Assembly: GCF_010692395.1 (NCBI RefSeq)
Contig: NZ_JAAHHS010000002.1
Span: 1 to 44,322 of the forward strand
Length of the DNA: 44,322 bases
Origin: Moorena sp. SIO3H5
GTDB lineage: Bacteria > Cyanobacteriota > Cyanobacteriia > Cyanobacteriales > Coleofasciculaceae
Reading direction: 5' to 3'
Shown piece by piece: positions 1 to 8,652 of the stretch. The notes beneath the pieces were generated by a model, which did not search any database, was not told the DNA's origin, and saw only the letters and a program-made list of their open reading frames with translations. A program made the position numbers and the translations under genes. Within the stretch, counting starts at the first letter, position 1. Every line of letters begins with the position of its first letter.

Positions 1-60
1 TACTCCCTACTCCCTACTCCCTACTCCCTACTCCCTACTCCCTACTCCCTACTCCCTACT
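1..60. repeat. Heptanucleotide tandem repeat (STRR), unit TACTCCC
   Basis: About eight perfect copies of a 7-bp unit run from the window edge to just before the stop of the cyclase gene. This is the short tandemly repeated repetitive (STRR) class common in cyanobacteria. The array may extend beyond the window. Confidence 0.95.
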
Positions 61-78
61 GCCATTAACCCAGATAGC

Positions 79-1596
79 TTACTTCTTGGTAAACCGCCAA
101 ACTCCATCCCAATTCTGTGGCACCCCTTGAGCCATCAACTGGTTAATTCGTTCCACATATAAGGCAGCGGTCTTATCCAAAGGATTCACCATTAACACGT
201 GATTAAAATACTTTAAAGCCTTGTCAAATCCTTGAGTGCGATAACATTCTAAACCTTTTTCAAATTCGAGTTGTGTTTTTAACTTAAATGCCCTAACTTC
301 CTCAGTCTCACCATCAAGCACTTCATAGATGGCAAGGGCTTCATTTCTACCTTTAACAATTGCTCGATCTAGAAACCGAATTTGATAGTGATTCCGATTG
401 CTCAATTTCTCTAAGATTTGCTGAGAAATTAATAAAGAAACCCCATAGAACTTGGTCAAGCCTTCCAAACGAGCGGTCAAGTTAACATTATCAGAAAAAG
501 CATCCCCCTGCATTCGGAATGTTTCTCCAACCATCCCCACCATCATGTGACCATAGTGGATGCCAATCCCTACTTGAATCGGTAAATAACCCTTGGCTTC
601 GCGCTTTTGATTGTATTGGTGGACTTTTTTGAGCTTGGCAATTCCAGCACAGACAGCATCATCAGCGCCATCAGGGAAAACTGCCATCATGCCATCCCCT
701 AGAAATTTGACAATAAAGCCATCGTGATTGCGAATCTCAGGACTCACACGTTTAAGATAGGCATTGACGAAGTCAAAGTTTTCCTTTGGTGTCATACTCT
801 CAGAAATGCTAGTGAAGGAGCGAATATCACTGAACATCACCGCCATTTCTTTACTAACGTGGTCTCCTAACTGGACATGAATTACATTTTCCTTGTGCAG
901 AAAATTAAGATATTCAAATGGGAAAAACCGAGCAAAGGAATTTTTTAGGGTTTCCAGAGTTTCATTGGCTTGAGTCAATTCTTGCTCACGGGCTTTTACA
1001 GTTTGAACCATGTGTCGGAAAACTCGTGCTAGTCGTCCTAACTCGTCGCTCCGAGCGGCTACTTCCTCCAGACTTTCTGGCTCAAATGTATCATTTTCCA
1101 CAGCAGCGGCTGCTACTGTCACCTTTTCTACCTGTTTTATATACTTTGACTGGCGCAGATTTTCAGCTTTAAGACGCTCTTCAGCTTCGGTTCGTTTCAG
1201 AAAGTTCAGATAGGCTTTGGAATGGTAACGAATACGAGCAATTAGTTCTACCCGATCTGGCAGTTTTACTAAGTAATCATTTGCTCCAAATCCAAAGGCT
1301 TTAGCTTTAATTACTGGTTCTTCTTTACTTGAGAGTACAATCAGGGGAATAGGTCTAGTCGGGGAATCTTTAGAGCGCAGAAAACGCACTAACAACAAGC
1401 CATCTATCTCCGGCATGACCAAATCTTGTAGAATGACCGTTGGTTGGTACTCCTTAGCTACTTTTAAGGTTTCAGTTGGATCCTGACAATAGCGGAAGAT
1501 AATATCCTTTTCCGGAGCTAACATGCGGCGGATGGCTTCGCCGATCATGGGCTGATCATCAATAAGTAGGACTTTAATTGGCTCTTGAATCACCAT
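79..1596 (-). CDS. WspR-like response regulator with class III adenylate cyclase output
   Basis: Predicted output protein of the adjacent chemosensory cluster; it should make cAMP when its receiver is phosphorylated. Residues 7-127 form a receiver with acidic pair D13/D14, phospho-acceptor D58 in QDLVMP and K111. The wording (DDQPMIGEAIRRML, PTVILQDLVMP, GANDYLVKLP) closely resembles Pseudomonas WspR as I recall it. Residues 155-215 look like a HAMP-like or coiled-coil linker. Residues 245-425 are a class III cyclase with metal-binding D257 and D301, the adenine-specifying pair K297/D365, and transition-state N372 and R376. The Lys-Asp pair favours ATP over GTP. The tail (435-490) is TPR-like. 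No GGDEF motif is present. The C-terminal 255 residues align without gaps with the CHASE2 cyclase at 18263-20401. The catalytic prediction is strong; the link to the cluster rests on position and receiver similarity. Confidence 0.93.
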   Translation of the reverse strand: MVIQEPIKVLLIDDQPMIGEAIRRMLAPEKDIIFRYCQDPTETLKVAKEYQPTVILQDLVMPEIDGLLLVRFLRSKDSPTRPIPLIVLSSKEEPVIKAKAFGFGANDYLVKLPDRVELIARIRYHSKAYLNFLKRTEAEERLKAENLRQSKYIKQVEKVTVAAAAVENDTFEPESLEEVAARSDELGRLARVFRHMVQTVKAREQELTQANETLETLKNSFARFFPFEYLNFLHKENVIHVQLGDHVSKEMAVMFSDIRSFTSISESMTPKENFDFVNAYLKRVSPEIRNHDGFIVKFLGDGMMAVFPDGADDAVCAGIAKLKKVHQYNQKREAKGYLPIQVGIGIHYGHMMVGMVGETFRMQGDAFSDNVNLTARLEGLTKFYGVSLLISQQILEKLSNRNHYQIRFLDRAIVKGRNEALAIYEVLDGETEEVRAFKLKTQLEFEKGLECYRTQGFDKALKYFNHVLMVNPLDKTAALYVERINQLMAQGVPQNWDGVWRFTKK

Positions 1597-1836
1597 TTTA
1601 TTTGTAATGTCCTTGTCAAGCTTTGGCTATAAATCAGCTCAGGTACAGCATAGATAAAAACCAATGGAAAACGCTAATTCTTTTAGCAGTTTATCAAATT
1701 TTGTTCAATACTATGGGAAACTGGGAAAACTATGTCATGCCAATGGTTATTAATAGTCAGATATTGTTAGTAATTATTATAAGGGAGCAGTGTTCTGCAA
1801 TAAAAGTAATATTCGAATTGAGCTATATAAATTTAG
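1597..1836. other. Intergenic gap between cheB and the cyclase gene
   Basis: This 240-bp AT-rich gap has no STRR, unlike most gaps of the cluster. A TTG-started plus-strand frame (1623-1847) crosses it but has no recognisable features. I see no clear promoter or terminator. Confidence 0.5.
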
Positions 1837-2847
1837 CTAAGGCTTAAAAGCTAATCCCTTGATTAGGGCAGGTGCGATCGCGTCTAGGGGCAAAATTTCC
1901 ACCGCCGCCTTCAACTCTGCTGCTGCTTTCGGCATCCCATAAACCACGCAAGTGCTTTTATCTTGGGCAATCGTATGCCAACCTTTAGAGCGCAACAGTT
2001 TTAGCCCTTCCGCTCCATCTCTACCCATGCCAGTTAACAATACAGCCGTGCCCTTGCGCTTCCAGTACTCGGCTACACTTTTGAAAAAAACATCCACGGA
2101 GGGGCGGTAGGGATAATTACTCGGTTTCCTGGTGTAAGTTAACCTCAAATTCGAGGTTAAACACAGGTGGTCTTTGGTTCCAGCAATCAATACTTTCCCT
2201 ACTTCCGGACGGCTACCGTCAGACGCTAGTTTGACTACCAAGGGTGTCTGATTATTCAACCAGTCCACTAAACCTGAAGCAAACTGCACATCTACATGCT
2301 GGACAATCACAATTGCTGCACTGAAACTTGCTGGTATCCTCGAGAGAATCGTTGCTAGAGCCTTTGGTCCTCCAGTAGAAGCACCAATTGCGATTAAGGG
2401 CGGAAGATGGAGTTGGGAATTTCGGGCTGGGGATTTTGAATTTCGGGTGGATTTTCCAATCAGTTTACCAATGGTAGCAATTTTAGTAAGTAGTTCTTGG
2501 GCAGCGTCTGGGTTACCGCGAGTGCCCAACACTGGCAGGCTGACAGCATCTAAGGCTCCATATCGAAGGGCTTCAAATACTTTAGATGAATTCTGCTGGA
2601 TGCTAGCGGTTATCACTAAAATCGCACAGGGAGAATGTTTCATGATCTGGCGAGTTGCCTCAACCCCATCTATTACTGGCATGGTCAAATTCATCAAAAT
2701 TAAATCTGGGAGGTCTTTGGCACATTTGGTAATAGCTTCGGCACCATCACTAGCAACCCAAGCTACTTTATAGTCTGGAACCGCCATCAAGACACGACGC
2801 AGAGTCTCTACTGCCATCATTGAATCATTAACAATTGCTATTTTCAT
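1837..2847 (-). CDS. cheB: CheB/WspF-like protein-glutamate methylesterase with altered receiver
   Basis: Predicted to remove methyl esters from (or deamidate) the chemoreceptors, opposing the CheR encoded at 13610-14959. Residues 1-105 are a receiver and 150-330 the CheB esterase domain, with catalytic S157 (GASTGG), H184 (VQHVD) and D277 (GRDG). The receiver starts IVND, with N7/D8 in place of the usual Asp pair, as I recall for WspF, and the stretch [10 protein letters not shown] is also WspF-like. The phospho-acceptor position reads LMNLTMP, so residue 53 is Asn and not Asp; the codon is AAT at 2689-2691, one transition away from GAT. Normal phosphorylation-dependent activation is therefore doubtful, while the esterase triad is intact. 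It lies between the cheA hybrid and the cyclase regulator, the position wspF has between wspE and wspR. Confidence 0.95.
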   Translation of the reverse strand: MKIAIVNDSMMAVETLRRVLMAVPDYKVAWVASDGAEAITKCAKDLPDLILMNLTMPVIDGVEATRQIMKHSPCAILVITASIQQNSSKVFEALRYGALDAVSLPVLGTRGNPDAAQELLTKIATIGKLIGKSTRNSKSPARNSQLHLPPLIAIGASTGGPKALATILSRIPASFSAAIVIVQHVDVQFASGLVDWLNNQTPLVVKLASDGSRPEVGKVLIAGTKDHLCLTSNLRLTYTRKPSNYPYRPSVDVFFKSVAEYWKRKGTAVLLTGMGRDGAEGLKLLRSKGWHTIAQDKSTCVVYGMPKAAAELKAAVEILPLDAIAPALIKGLAFKP

Positions 2848-2877
2848 GTCATAAAAATGCTGATTACTTTTTTATAA

Positions 2878-2940
2878 GGGAGTAGGGAGTAGGGTGTAGG
2901 GTGTAGGGTGTAGGGTGTAGGGAGTAGGGAGTAGGGTGTA
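2878..2940. repeat. STRR array (GGGAGTA / GGGTGTA) between cheA and cheB
   Basis: Nine 7-bp units of two variants run in the 243-bp gap. It ends in TGTACTTCAT, which resembles the right arm of the inverted repeat framing STRRs at 11546-11676 and 15515-15654. No matching left arm is visible here. Confidence 0.9.
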
Positions 2941-3090
2941 CTTCATAAGTATGATCAACATAAGTATGATTAACGGTATACTCTATTTTAGTAATTGGTT
3001 AAGTCCACCTTACTAATTCATAAGCTTGGCTTCAAACTTTACTATTTAAAAGTAACAAGGAAGCCATCCAAACTAACCAATGAATAATCC

Positions 3091-5646
3091 CTACTCCCCA
3101 ATTAAGTCAATCACCGCATTCAACAACGAATCATCATGGAAACTACTCTTGGTTAGATAATAATCTGCGCCAGCTTCCAAACCTTGAATACGGTCTTGTT
3201 CCCGGTCTTTATAGGAAATAATAATCACAGGGATTGATTTTAATTTATCATGGGTTTTAATATGGCTGACTAGCTCAATGCCGTTCATGCGGGGCATATC
3301 AATATCACTGATCACTAAATCATAAGGGTTGGTGCGAACAGCGTTCCAACCATCCATGCCATTAACAGCTACTTCCACCTCATAACCTTGGTTTTCCAGT
3401 AACTTACGTTCCATTTGCCGCACGGTAATGGAATCATCAACTACTAGAATTCGTTTCGGCTGTTGGATATAAGTATCATCAGTATGACCACTGACTGGGC
3501 TCAACTCGCGGCTATTGAGTAGGTTATCAATGGAGCGCACTAAATCTGACACATCCAAAATTAGAATTGGGGAACCGTCTCCCATCAAAGCAGCAGCACT
3601 GATATCCTGAACTTTGCCCAGCCTCGGATCTAATGGTCGAACCACCAAATCCCGTTCACCTAAAAATTTATCAACTACTAATCCAAAACGGTTCGATTGG
3701 TCACTGATGATCACCACTGGTAGGGTTTTAGATGTGATATAAGAGTCATCTAATTCCAACACTTGATGGGCAGCTACCAGTCCAATGTTTTCATCATTAA
3801 GGGTAAAATATTGCCGCTTTTCTACTACAGAAATTTCGGTTTTATCTACCATTACAATTTTGTCAATTCGTGCTAAAGGGAACGCATAAGGTTCACCATA
3901 TATATCCACTAATAGGGTACGAATAACTGATAGAGTCAAAGGCAATTGGAAGTGGAAACTCGTTCCTTGCCCTAGTTTAGAGGTAGCTCGCAGGGTGCCA
4001 CCTACCTGTTGTGACATAGTCTTGGCAATATCTAAACCAACGCCACGACCAGAAATTTCGGTTACCTGCTTAGCGGTAGAAAATCCCGGCAAAAATAGAA
4101 ACTCCATCAGCTCATGTTCAGCCAGCTGCCTTGCAATGTCTGGGGTGATCATTTTTTGGCGGACAATTTTTTCCCGCAATTTCTCTGGATCTATGCCTTT
4201 GCCATCGTCAGCAACAGTAATCGATAACATCCCACCACGATGAAGGGCTTCCAGTCGCACGGTACCTTGGGCTGGTTTCCCCATTGCTACACGCTCTTGG
4301 GGAGCTTCAATACCATGGTCTACAGAGTTACGCAAAATATGAGTTAGTGGTGCTTCTAGTTTCTGTAAAATATCTCGATCTACTGCGGTAGATTTGCCGA
4401 TAATTTCTAATTTAACTTGTTTATTCAGCTTTCTGGCTATATCCCGAATCATCCGAGGAAAACTCTGTACCCCATCAGCAAAAGGACGCATGTGAGACGC
4501 AATCACTTCTCGGTAAAGACGATCCGAAAGATTAGCAGTGCGACGTGCATACAGTTCTAGTTCACTCATGCGATCGCCCAAAATTTCCCGACATTCCTGT
4601 TCCTTTTGTCGAGCAACTTTAAGATATTCATACCCCACTTGATTCACCTGGGATATTGCTAAATAATCCTGTAATTTTTCCAGGATATTCGATAATTCCA
4701 TTTGATGTTTCTTGAGAGTCATCAAAGAATCAGCAAATGGTTGTAGCCAATTCGCCTCCACTAAGGATTCACCGGCTAAACCCATTAAGCTATTTAAGTT
4801 TTCAGCACTGACTCGCACAACTCTCTCTTTAGCTTCCGGCTTTTTGGCACTATCCAAAGCAATCAATGGTTGCTTGGTTAAATCATTTCCTGGAGTAGAT
4901 GAGGATTGATTTTCTTTGGCAGCCACTTCCGTTTGAGCCTTGTGGCTAACAGCCTGCTCCAAGGTTTGACTTTCAATCTCTATCGTGGTGTTGTCAGATT
5001 CCTGACTAGGTACTTGAGGGGGAGAATCGGTTTGAGCCTGGTGAGTTACTACCTGATCAAGATTTTGCTGATCAACAGTTTGCTCTTGAGTCTCTATGGC
5101 TGTATTCGTACTATCAAGAGTGGAAACTTCGGAAGGATAATCTATAGCGCTTAGTTTTTCCGACTTCTGTGGCTCAGAGGCATTAGGGGGAGGAGATGGA
5201 GATGGCTGCTGTGGGGAGGAGGGTGCAGATTCCGGTGCCAGAATTTTTGCGATCGCAATACTCTGATGTTCAATGGCTTGCCCATGTTCAGACAGCCATA
5301 GGTCTAAATTCATTTCACCAACTTGGCTAATTTGTTGGAGGAAATCGACACCTTGCAGCAAGACATCAATGTGATCTGCCTTGAGGGTAATGGTTTTATT
5401 CATAGCTGCCACAAAGCAATCCTCCATGGTATGAGCGATGTTAACAGCAGCATCAATTTGGACAATCCGGGCAGCACCTTTAATGGAATGGGCAGCACGC
5501 ATTAGGGATTCCAATTCTTGGCTGGAGGAAGGATTACTTTCCAGAGCCAATAACTTGTCATTTAATATCGCTGCTTGGCTTTCCACCTCCATGCGGAATA
5601 AATCCAACATGGAGAAATTGCTCATATCTTGTCCGCTGTCTGTCAT
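3091..5646 (-). CDS. cheA: CheA/WspE-like hybrid histidine kinase with C-terminal receiver
   Basis: Central kinase of the chemosensory cluster: it autophosphorylates on its Hpt domain and should pass phosphate to its own receiver and to the cyclase response regulator. Order: Hpt at 10-115 with phospho-His H53 (AAHSIKGAAR); a Pro/Gln/Ser-rich linker (140-270); dimerisation helices (~275-400); HATPase (~415-568) with N box HILRNSVDHG, DDGKGID and SGRGVGLDI; a CheW-like domain (~572-708); and a receiver (731-851) with D737/D738, D781 and K833. The linker holds an imperfect internal duplication (about residues 178-206 and 217-240). There is no separate CheY/CheB-binding P2 domain, as in WspE/FrzE-type hybrids. 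The 5' gap holds a 198-bp inverted-repeat element, so transcription into cheA may be modulated there. Confidence 0.96.
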   Translation of the reverse strand: MTDSGQDMSNFSMLDLFRMEVESQAAILNDKLLALESNPSSSQELESLMRAAHSIKGAARIVQIDAAVNIAHTMEDCFVAAMNKTITLKADHIDVLLQGVDFLQQISQVGEMNLDLWLSEHGQAIEHQSIAIAKILAPESAPSSPQQPSPSPPPNASEPQKSEKLSAIDYPSEVSTLDSTNTAIETQEQTVDQQNLDQVVTHQAQTDSPPQVPSQESDNTTIEIESQTLEQAVSHKAQTEVAAKENQSSSTPGNDLTKQPLIALDSAKKPEAKERVVRVSAENLNSLMGLAGESLVEANWLQPFADSLMTLKKHQMELSNILEKLQDYLAISQVNQVGYEYLKVARQKEQECREILGDRMSELELYARRTANLSDRLYREVIASHMRPFADGVQSFPRMIRDIARKLNKQVKLEIIGKSTAVDRDILQKLEAPLTHILRNSVDHGIEAPQERVAMGKPAQGTVRLEALHRGGMLSITVADDGKGIDPEKLREKIVRQKMITPDIARQLAEHELMEFLFLPGFSTAKQVTEISGRGVGLDIAKTMSQQVGGTLRATSKLGQGTSFHFQLPLTLSVIRTLLVDIYGEPYAFPLARIDKIVMVDKTEISVVEKRQYFTLNDENIGLVAAHQVLELDDSYITSKTLPVVIISDQSNRFGLVVDKFLGERDLVVRPLDPRLGKVQDISAAALMGDGSPILILDVSDLVRSIDNLLNSRELSPVSGHTDDTYIQQPKRILVVDDSITVRQMERKLLENQGYEVEVAVNGMDGWNAVRTNPYDLVISDIDMPRMNGIELVSHIKTHDKLKSIPVIIISYKDREQDRIQGLEAGADYYLTKSSFHDDSLLNAVIDLIGE

Positions 5647-5684
5647 AGGATTTTAGAGTTTAGAGTTTAGATTGATGATCTTTT

Positions 5685-5882
5685 GTAAGCATTCAGCGGT
5701 CAGCGGTCAGCGGTCAGCCGTCAGTTTATTTTATTCAAAAGCTGTTCCCACCTCAAGTAGCGTGGCCACAGACATTTTGCTGAGGACTGATAACTGATAA
5801 CTGATAACTGATAACTGATAACTGATAGCTGATAGCTGATAGCTGATAGCTGATAGCTGATAGCTGACGGCTGAATGCTTAC
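5685..5882. repeat. 198-bp inverted-repeat (MITE-like) element with heptamer arrays
   Basis: A 13-bp perfect inverted repeat, GTAAGCATTCAGC (5685-5697) and GCTGAATGCTTAC (5870-5882), bounds the element. Inside are GGTCAGC heptamers (5694-5724), a core TTTATTTTATTCAAAAGCTG (5725-5744), a CACCTCAAGTAGCGTGGCC block (5750-5768) and a TGATAAC/TGATAGC array (5788-5865). Related cores recur at 21785-21806 and 41816-41838. It fills nearly the whole gap between cheW and cheA. Confidence 0.8.
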
Positions 5883-5913
5883 GGTAGCACTTTCCACCCA
5901 TCACCCCATCGGG

Positions 5914-6666
5914 TTACGTAATCTTACGATTTAGAGTGTAAAACAATAACTCATCGTCCAAGTAATTCACCTTTTTATCTTGCCAGTTAATTATCCATTT
6001 TGTATAAGTATATGTAGCGTTGGAAATAACCGCTGGTGCATCGAGTAATTCATTAGCATGAAACCGTTGAACAGTAAAAATTTCATCAACAGGAAAAACC
6101 CATCGGTTGCCCTCAATTTCCACAACCACCATCCGTTGATACATCACACTACTCACATTGGTTTTGGATTTTATAGTTAAGGGCTGTTGGATTTTGGATT
6201 GCTCGGAATCTGAGTTAGCAGGATTATCTTCCAAACCAAGGAGATGGCTGAGGGAAACGCACATCAGGATTTCCCCACGAATGTTCACGATTCCCAGTAA
6301 TATCTCATTGCTGCGGTGGGGGATAGTGTGAATAACACAAGGCTGGGTGACTTCTTTGAATAACTTTGCAGACAATGCCAACCATTCTACTCCTAGCCGA
6401 AAGATAATTACGGATATGGTTTCCCCTAGTTGTGTCAGAGTACTTTCACCTTGCGGCACAGATTGGGAAACCAGTAAGTTAGTCCATTCATTAATGTAAC
6501 CTGGAGGCGGTTCACGTTCAAGCAAGCCGCGCCCTGCTAAAGAGTAAACCGGACAGTTGCGGCAATGAATAAAGGTTTTTAATTCTGAGCAGGAGCGATC
6601 GCCTGTCACTCCGATTTGGTTCCAACAATCGTTAAAAATTGGTTTATTACTTGTTTTATATTGCAT
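5914..6666 (-). CDS. cheW: CheW/WspD-like coupling protein with Cys-rich N-terminus
   Basis: Adaptor predicted to couple chemoreceptors to the CheA hybrid. Residues about 82-245 form a CheW SH3-like domain (ISVIIFRLGVEWLAL; GIVNIRGEILMCVSLSHLLG). The N-terminus (10-65) contains DCWNQIGVTGDRSC and CRNCPVYSLAGRGLLER, with cysteines at 14, 26, 35 and 38, followed by YINEWTNLL. This extension is what I recall for WspD and sets it apart from plain CheW. The four cysteines could bind metal or act in redox, but that is a guess. The gene precedes cheA, as wspD precedes wspE. Confidence 0.92.
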   Translation of the reverse strand: MQYKTSNKPIFNDCWNQIGVTGDRSCSELKTFIHCRNCPVYSLAGRGLLEREPPPGYINEWTNLLVSQSVPQGESTLTQLGETISVIIFRLGVEWLALSAKLFKEVTQPCVIHTIPHRSNEILLGIVNIRGEILMCVSLSHLLGLEDNPANSDSEQSKIQQPLTIKSKTNVSSVMYQRMVVVEIEGNRWVFPVDEIFTVQRFHANELLDAPAVISNATYTYTKWIINWQDKKVNYLDDELLFYTLNRKIT

Positions 6667-6740
6667 TATATTAGTTTTGGTTTGTTTAAAAATATTTTTT
6701 TTAGGTAACTAATGATAGTTTAAAACTTTAAAAACTATTT

Positions 6741-6808
6741 TCCCTACTCCCTACTCCCTACTCCCTACTCCCTACTCCCTACTCCCTACTCCCTGCTCCC
6801 TGTTCCCT
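6741..6808. repeat. STRR array (TACTCCC, then TGTTCCC variants)
   Basis: Eight or nine 7-bp units, the last two changed to TGCTCCC and TGTTCCC, lie in the 179-bp gap between a chemoreceptor gene and cheW. Confidence 0.9.
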
Positions 6809-6845
6809 TTAGTAAATTCCAATTTAATCCTTAATACTTCATAAT

Positions 6846-8117
6846 TTATTGGTTAGGTAATTTCAACTTGACAATATCACTCTGGAAGCTTTGTGCTGTA
6901 GTCTCCAATTGTTCCAAAGCAGTATTCGTATCCTTAAGAGAGTATACAGTTTGTTGGGATGCAGCACTCAGTTGAGCCATCGCTTCGCTAATTTGCTGTG
7001 CTCCTAGGGATTGCTCTTCCATGCTTTGACTGACCACTTCAAACTGTGGTGTGAGGCTTTGTACCTCCTGAATCACCTGGGCAATTTGCTCACTAATATT
7101 ACCCACATTTTCGACACTATTCCCCACGTCTTTGCTAAATTTATCCATTTTCATAACCCCAGTAGATACAGCAGATTGCATCTGGTTAATCATCTGTTCA
7201 ATTTCTAAGGTTGCTACTGCCGTTTGGTCAGCCAGCCGACGAATTTCCCGAGCAACAACTGCAAATCCAGCGCCATACTCTCCCGCTTTCTCCGCTTCAA
7301 TAGCAGCGTTAAGGGATAGTAAATTCGTCTGATCTGCTACCTTAGTAATGGTGGTTACCACGCTATTAATGTTATTAGCTTTTTCACTCATCACCCCCAA
7401 TTGTTGGGAAATAGATTTGGTAGCTTCTATCAACAGACGCATACTTTTCTCCATCTGTTCTAAGTCTTTTTGACTTTGGCTAGCCCCGTGAGCAGTACGG
7501 TGAGATAGCTGAGCAACTTGATCCATAGTTTTAACTAATTCCTCAGAAGTTGCTGCAATTGTTTGGGCAGTTACTGTCACTTGGTTAGTCGAGGCTAGCT
7601 GTTCAGTTACTGTTGCTTCTAATTGCTTGCCAGAGGCAGCCATCTGTTTGGTTGATCTAGTAATTTGGAAACCAGACTGCTGCACTTTAGACATAACTGA
7701 ATTAAGGTTTATGGTCATGAATTTGAGGGTTTTCAGTAACTGACCAATCTCATCATCAGAGGTGAACTCTACTTGGGGTGTGAGATTACCAGCGGATATC
7801 TCTTTGGCTATGGCGACTGCTTTGTTTAAAGAGTTGACAATATCACGGATGATAACTATCCCTAGAATTACAGCTGTCACAATGCTGATCATACAAACAG
7901 TTAAGACAATATTGATTAGGGTTTGACTGTTTCGATGTAGAGTCTGCATCTCTTGCATATGGTCTATCATATGCTCAGAATTCATGTGATCCTGTTCAGT
8001 CATCTCAGCGATGTCGGCTGATAACTTTGACAGTCCGATCCAATTGATAGCAACACTCAGCAACACAATACAACCACAAAAGCTTAGCAAGCCTATAAGT
8101 TTTGTTTGAATCTTCAT
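6846..8117 (-). CDS. Chemoreceptor (methyl-accepting protein) with almost no periplasmic domain
   Basis: Membrane receptor feeding the CheW/CheA array. TM1 is about residues 8-27 and TM2 about 62-90, leaving only about 35 periplasmic residues, rich in His, Met and Glu. A HAMP domain (~91-145) and the cytoplasmic signalling domain follow, with the tip [20 protein letters not shown] and [18 protein letters not shown]. The tip matches WspA-type receptors. Compared with the 557-residue receptor at 11910-13583, the sequence aligns at both ends but lacks about 140 residues of the four-helix sensor. It may sense membrane state or cofactors, or act only in mixed arrays. The frame is open and the signalling domain is intact, so I call it functional. 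Confidence 0.93.
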   Translation of the reverse strand: MKIQTKLIGLLSFCGCIVLLSVAINWIGLSKLSADIAEMTEQDHMNSEHMIDHMQEMQTLHRNSQTLINIVLTVCMISIVTAVILGIVIIRDIVNSLNKAVAIAKEISAGNLTPQVEFTSDDEIGQLLKTLKFMTINLNSVMSKVQQSGFQITRSTKQMAASGKQLEATVTEQLASTNQVTVTAQTIAATSEELVKTMDQVAQLSHRTAHGASQSQKDLEQMEKSMRLLIEATKSISQQLGVMSEKANNINSVVTTITKVADQTNLLSLNAAIEAEKAGEYGAGFAVVAREIRRLADQTAVATLEIEQMINQMQSAVSTGVMKMDKFSKDVGNSVENVGNISEQIAQVIQEVQSLTPQFEVVSQSMEEQSLGAQQISEAMAQLSAASQQTVYSLKDTNTALEQLETTAQSFQSDIVKLKLPNQ

Positions 8118-8652
8118 CGTGATTAGGGATTAGGTATTAAGTAGTAATCTAATAATTAGAATGCCGACATAAATTTTCGGATTTTATTGGTAAAATTATG
8201 TGCATTTATAGCGGTTTGCGACTTGGTTAAGTACATATAGAAATTCTACGACTTTTGAGGTACACAATGTCTGGATTTTAGGGAACAGGGAACAGGGAAC
8301 AGGGAACAGGGAATAGGGAACAGGGAATAGGGAATAGGGAATAGGGAATAGGGAATAGGGAATAGGGAATAGGGAATAGGGAATAGAGTAGTTGGCATCC
8401 AACCTAAGTTATTTATTCTTGCTAAAAAGTGGACTTTATCTTTTTTGCCCCATTTTCATAATTAACTTATCTGCAAATCGCTATATCTTTCAATAATCAA
8501 TAAAATTACTATTCTAGTATGTTCAGATAATCAGTTATAAAAAAACATAGCTTCCTTCTCGTAGGTAATCTCCATTATCATCCCCTGTTCCCTGTTCCCT
8601 GTTCCCTATTACCTATTACCTAATATTTATAAGTGTTCAACCGAAGATGATA
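8118..8652. repeat. Gap with STRR array and half of a hairpin-framed repeat
   Basis: Non-coding gap of 535 bp. It holds TGAGGTACACA (8256-8266), like the left arm of the inverted repeats at 11546 and 15515, then an array of GGGAACA/GGGAATA units (about 8279-8386). A second short array (CTGTTCC type, about 8584-8613) follows. No matching right arm is visible after the first array. A small frame on the minus strand here is just translated repeat. Confidence 0.85.

Noticed and set aside
79..1596. GGDEF/EAL c-di-GMP output in the cluster
   Set aside because: No GG[DE]EF or EAL motif occurs in any protein of the cluster; the output domain is clearly a class III cyclase.
1623..1847. 74-residue plus-strand frame between the cyclase and cheB genes
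   Set aside because: TTG start, no ribosome site, AT-rich composition, overlaps the cheB end and matches no family I know.
5788..5865. Possible CRISPR array
   Set aside because: The units are contiguous 7-mers without spacers; the same holds for all STRRs here.
8196..8402. 68-residue minus-strand frame
   Set aside because: Most of it is the translated STRR (repeated SLFPIPY), so it is not a gene.
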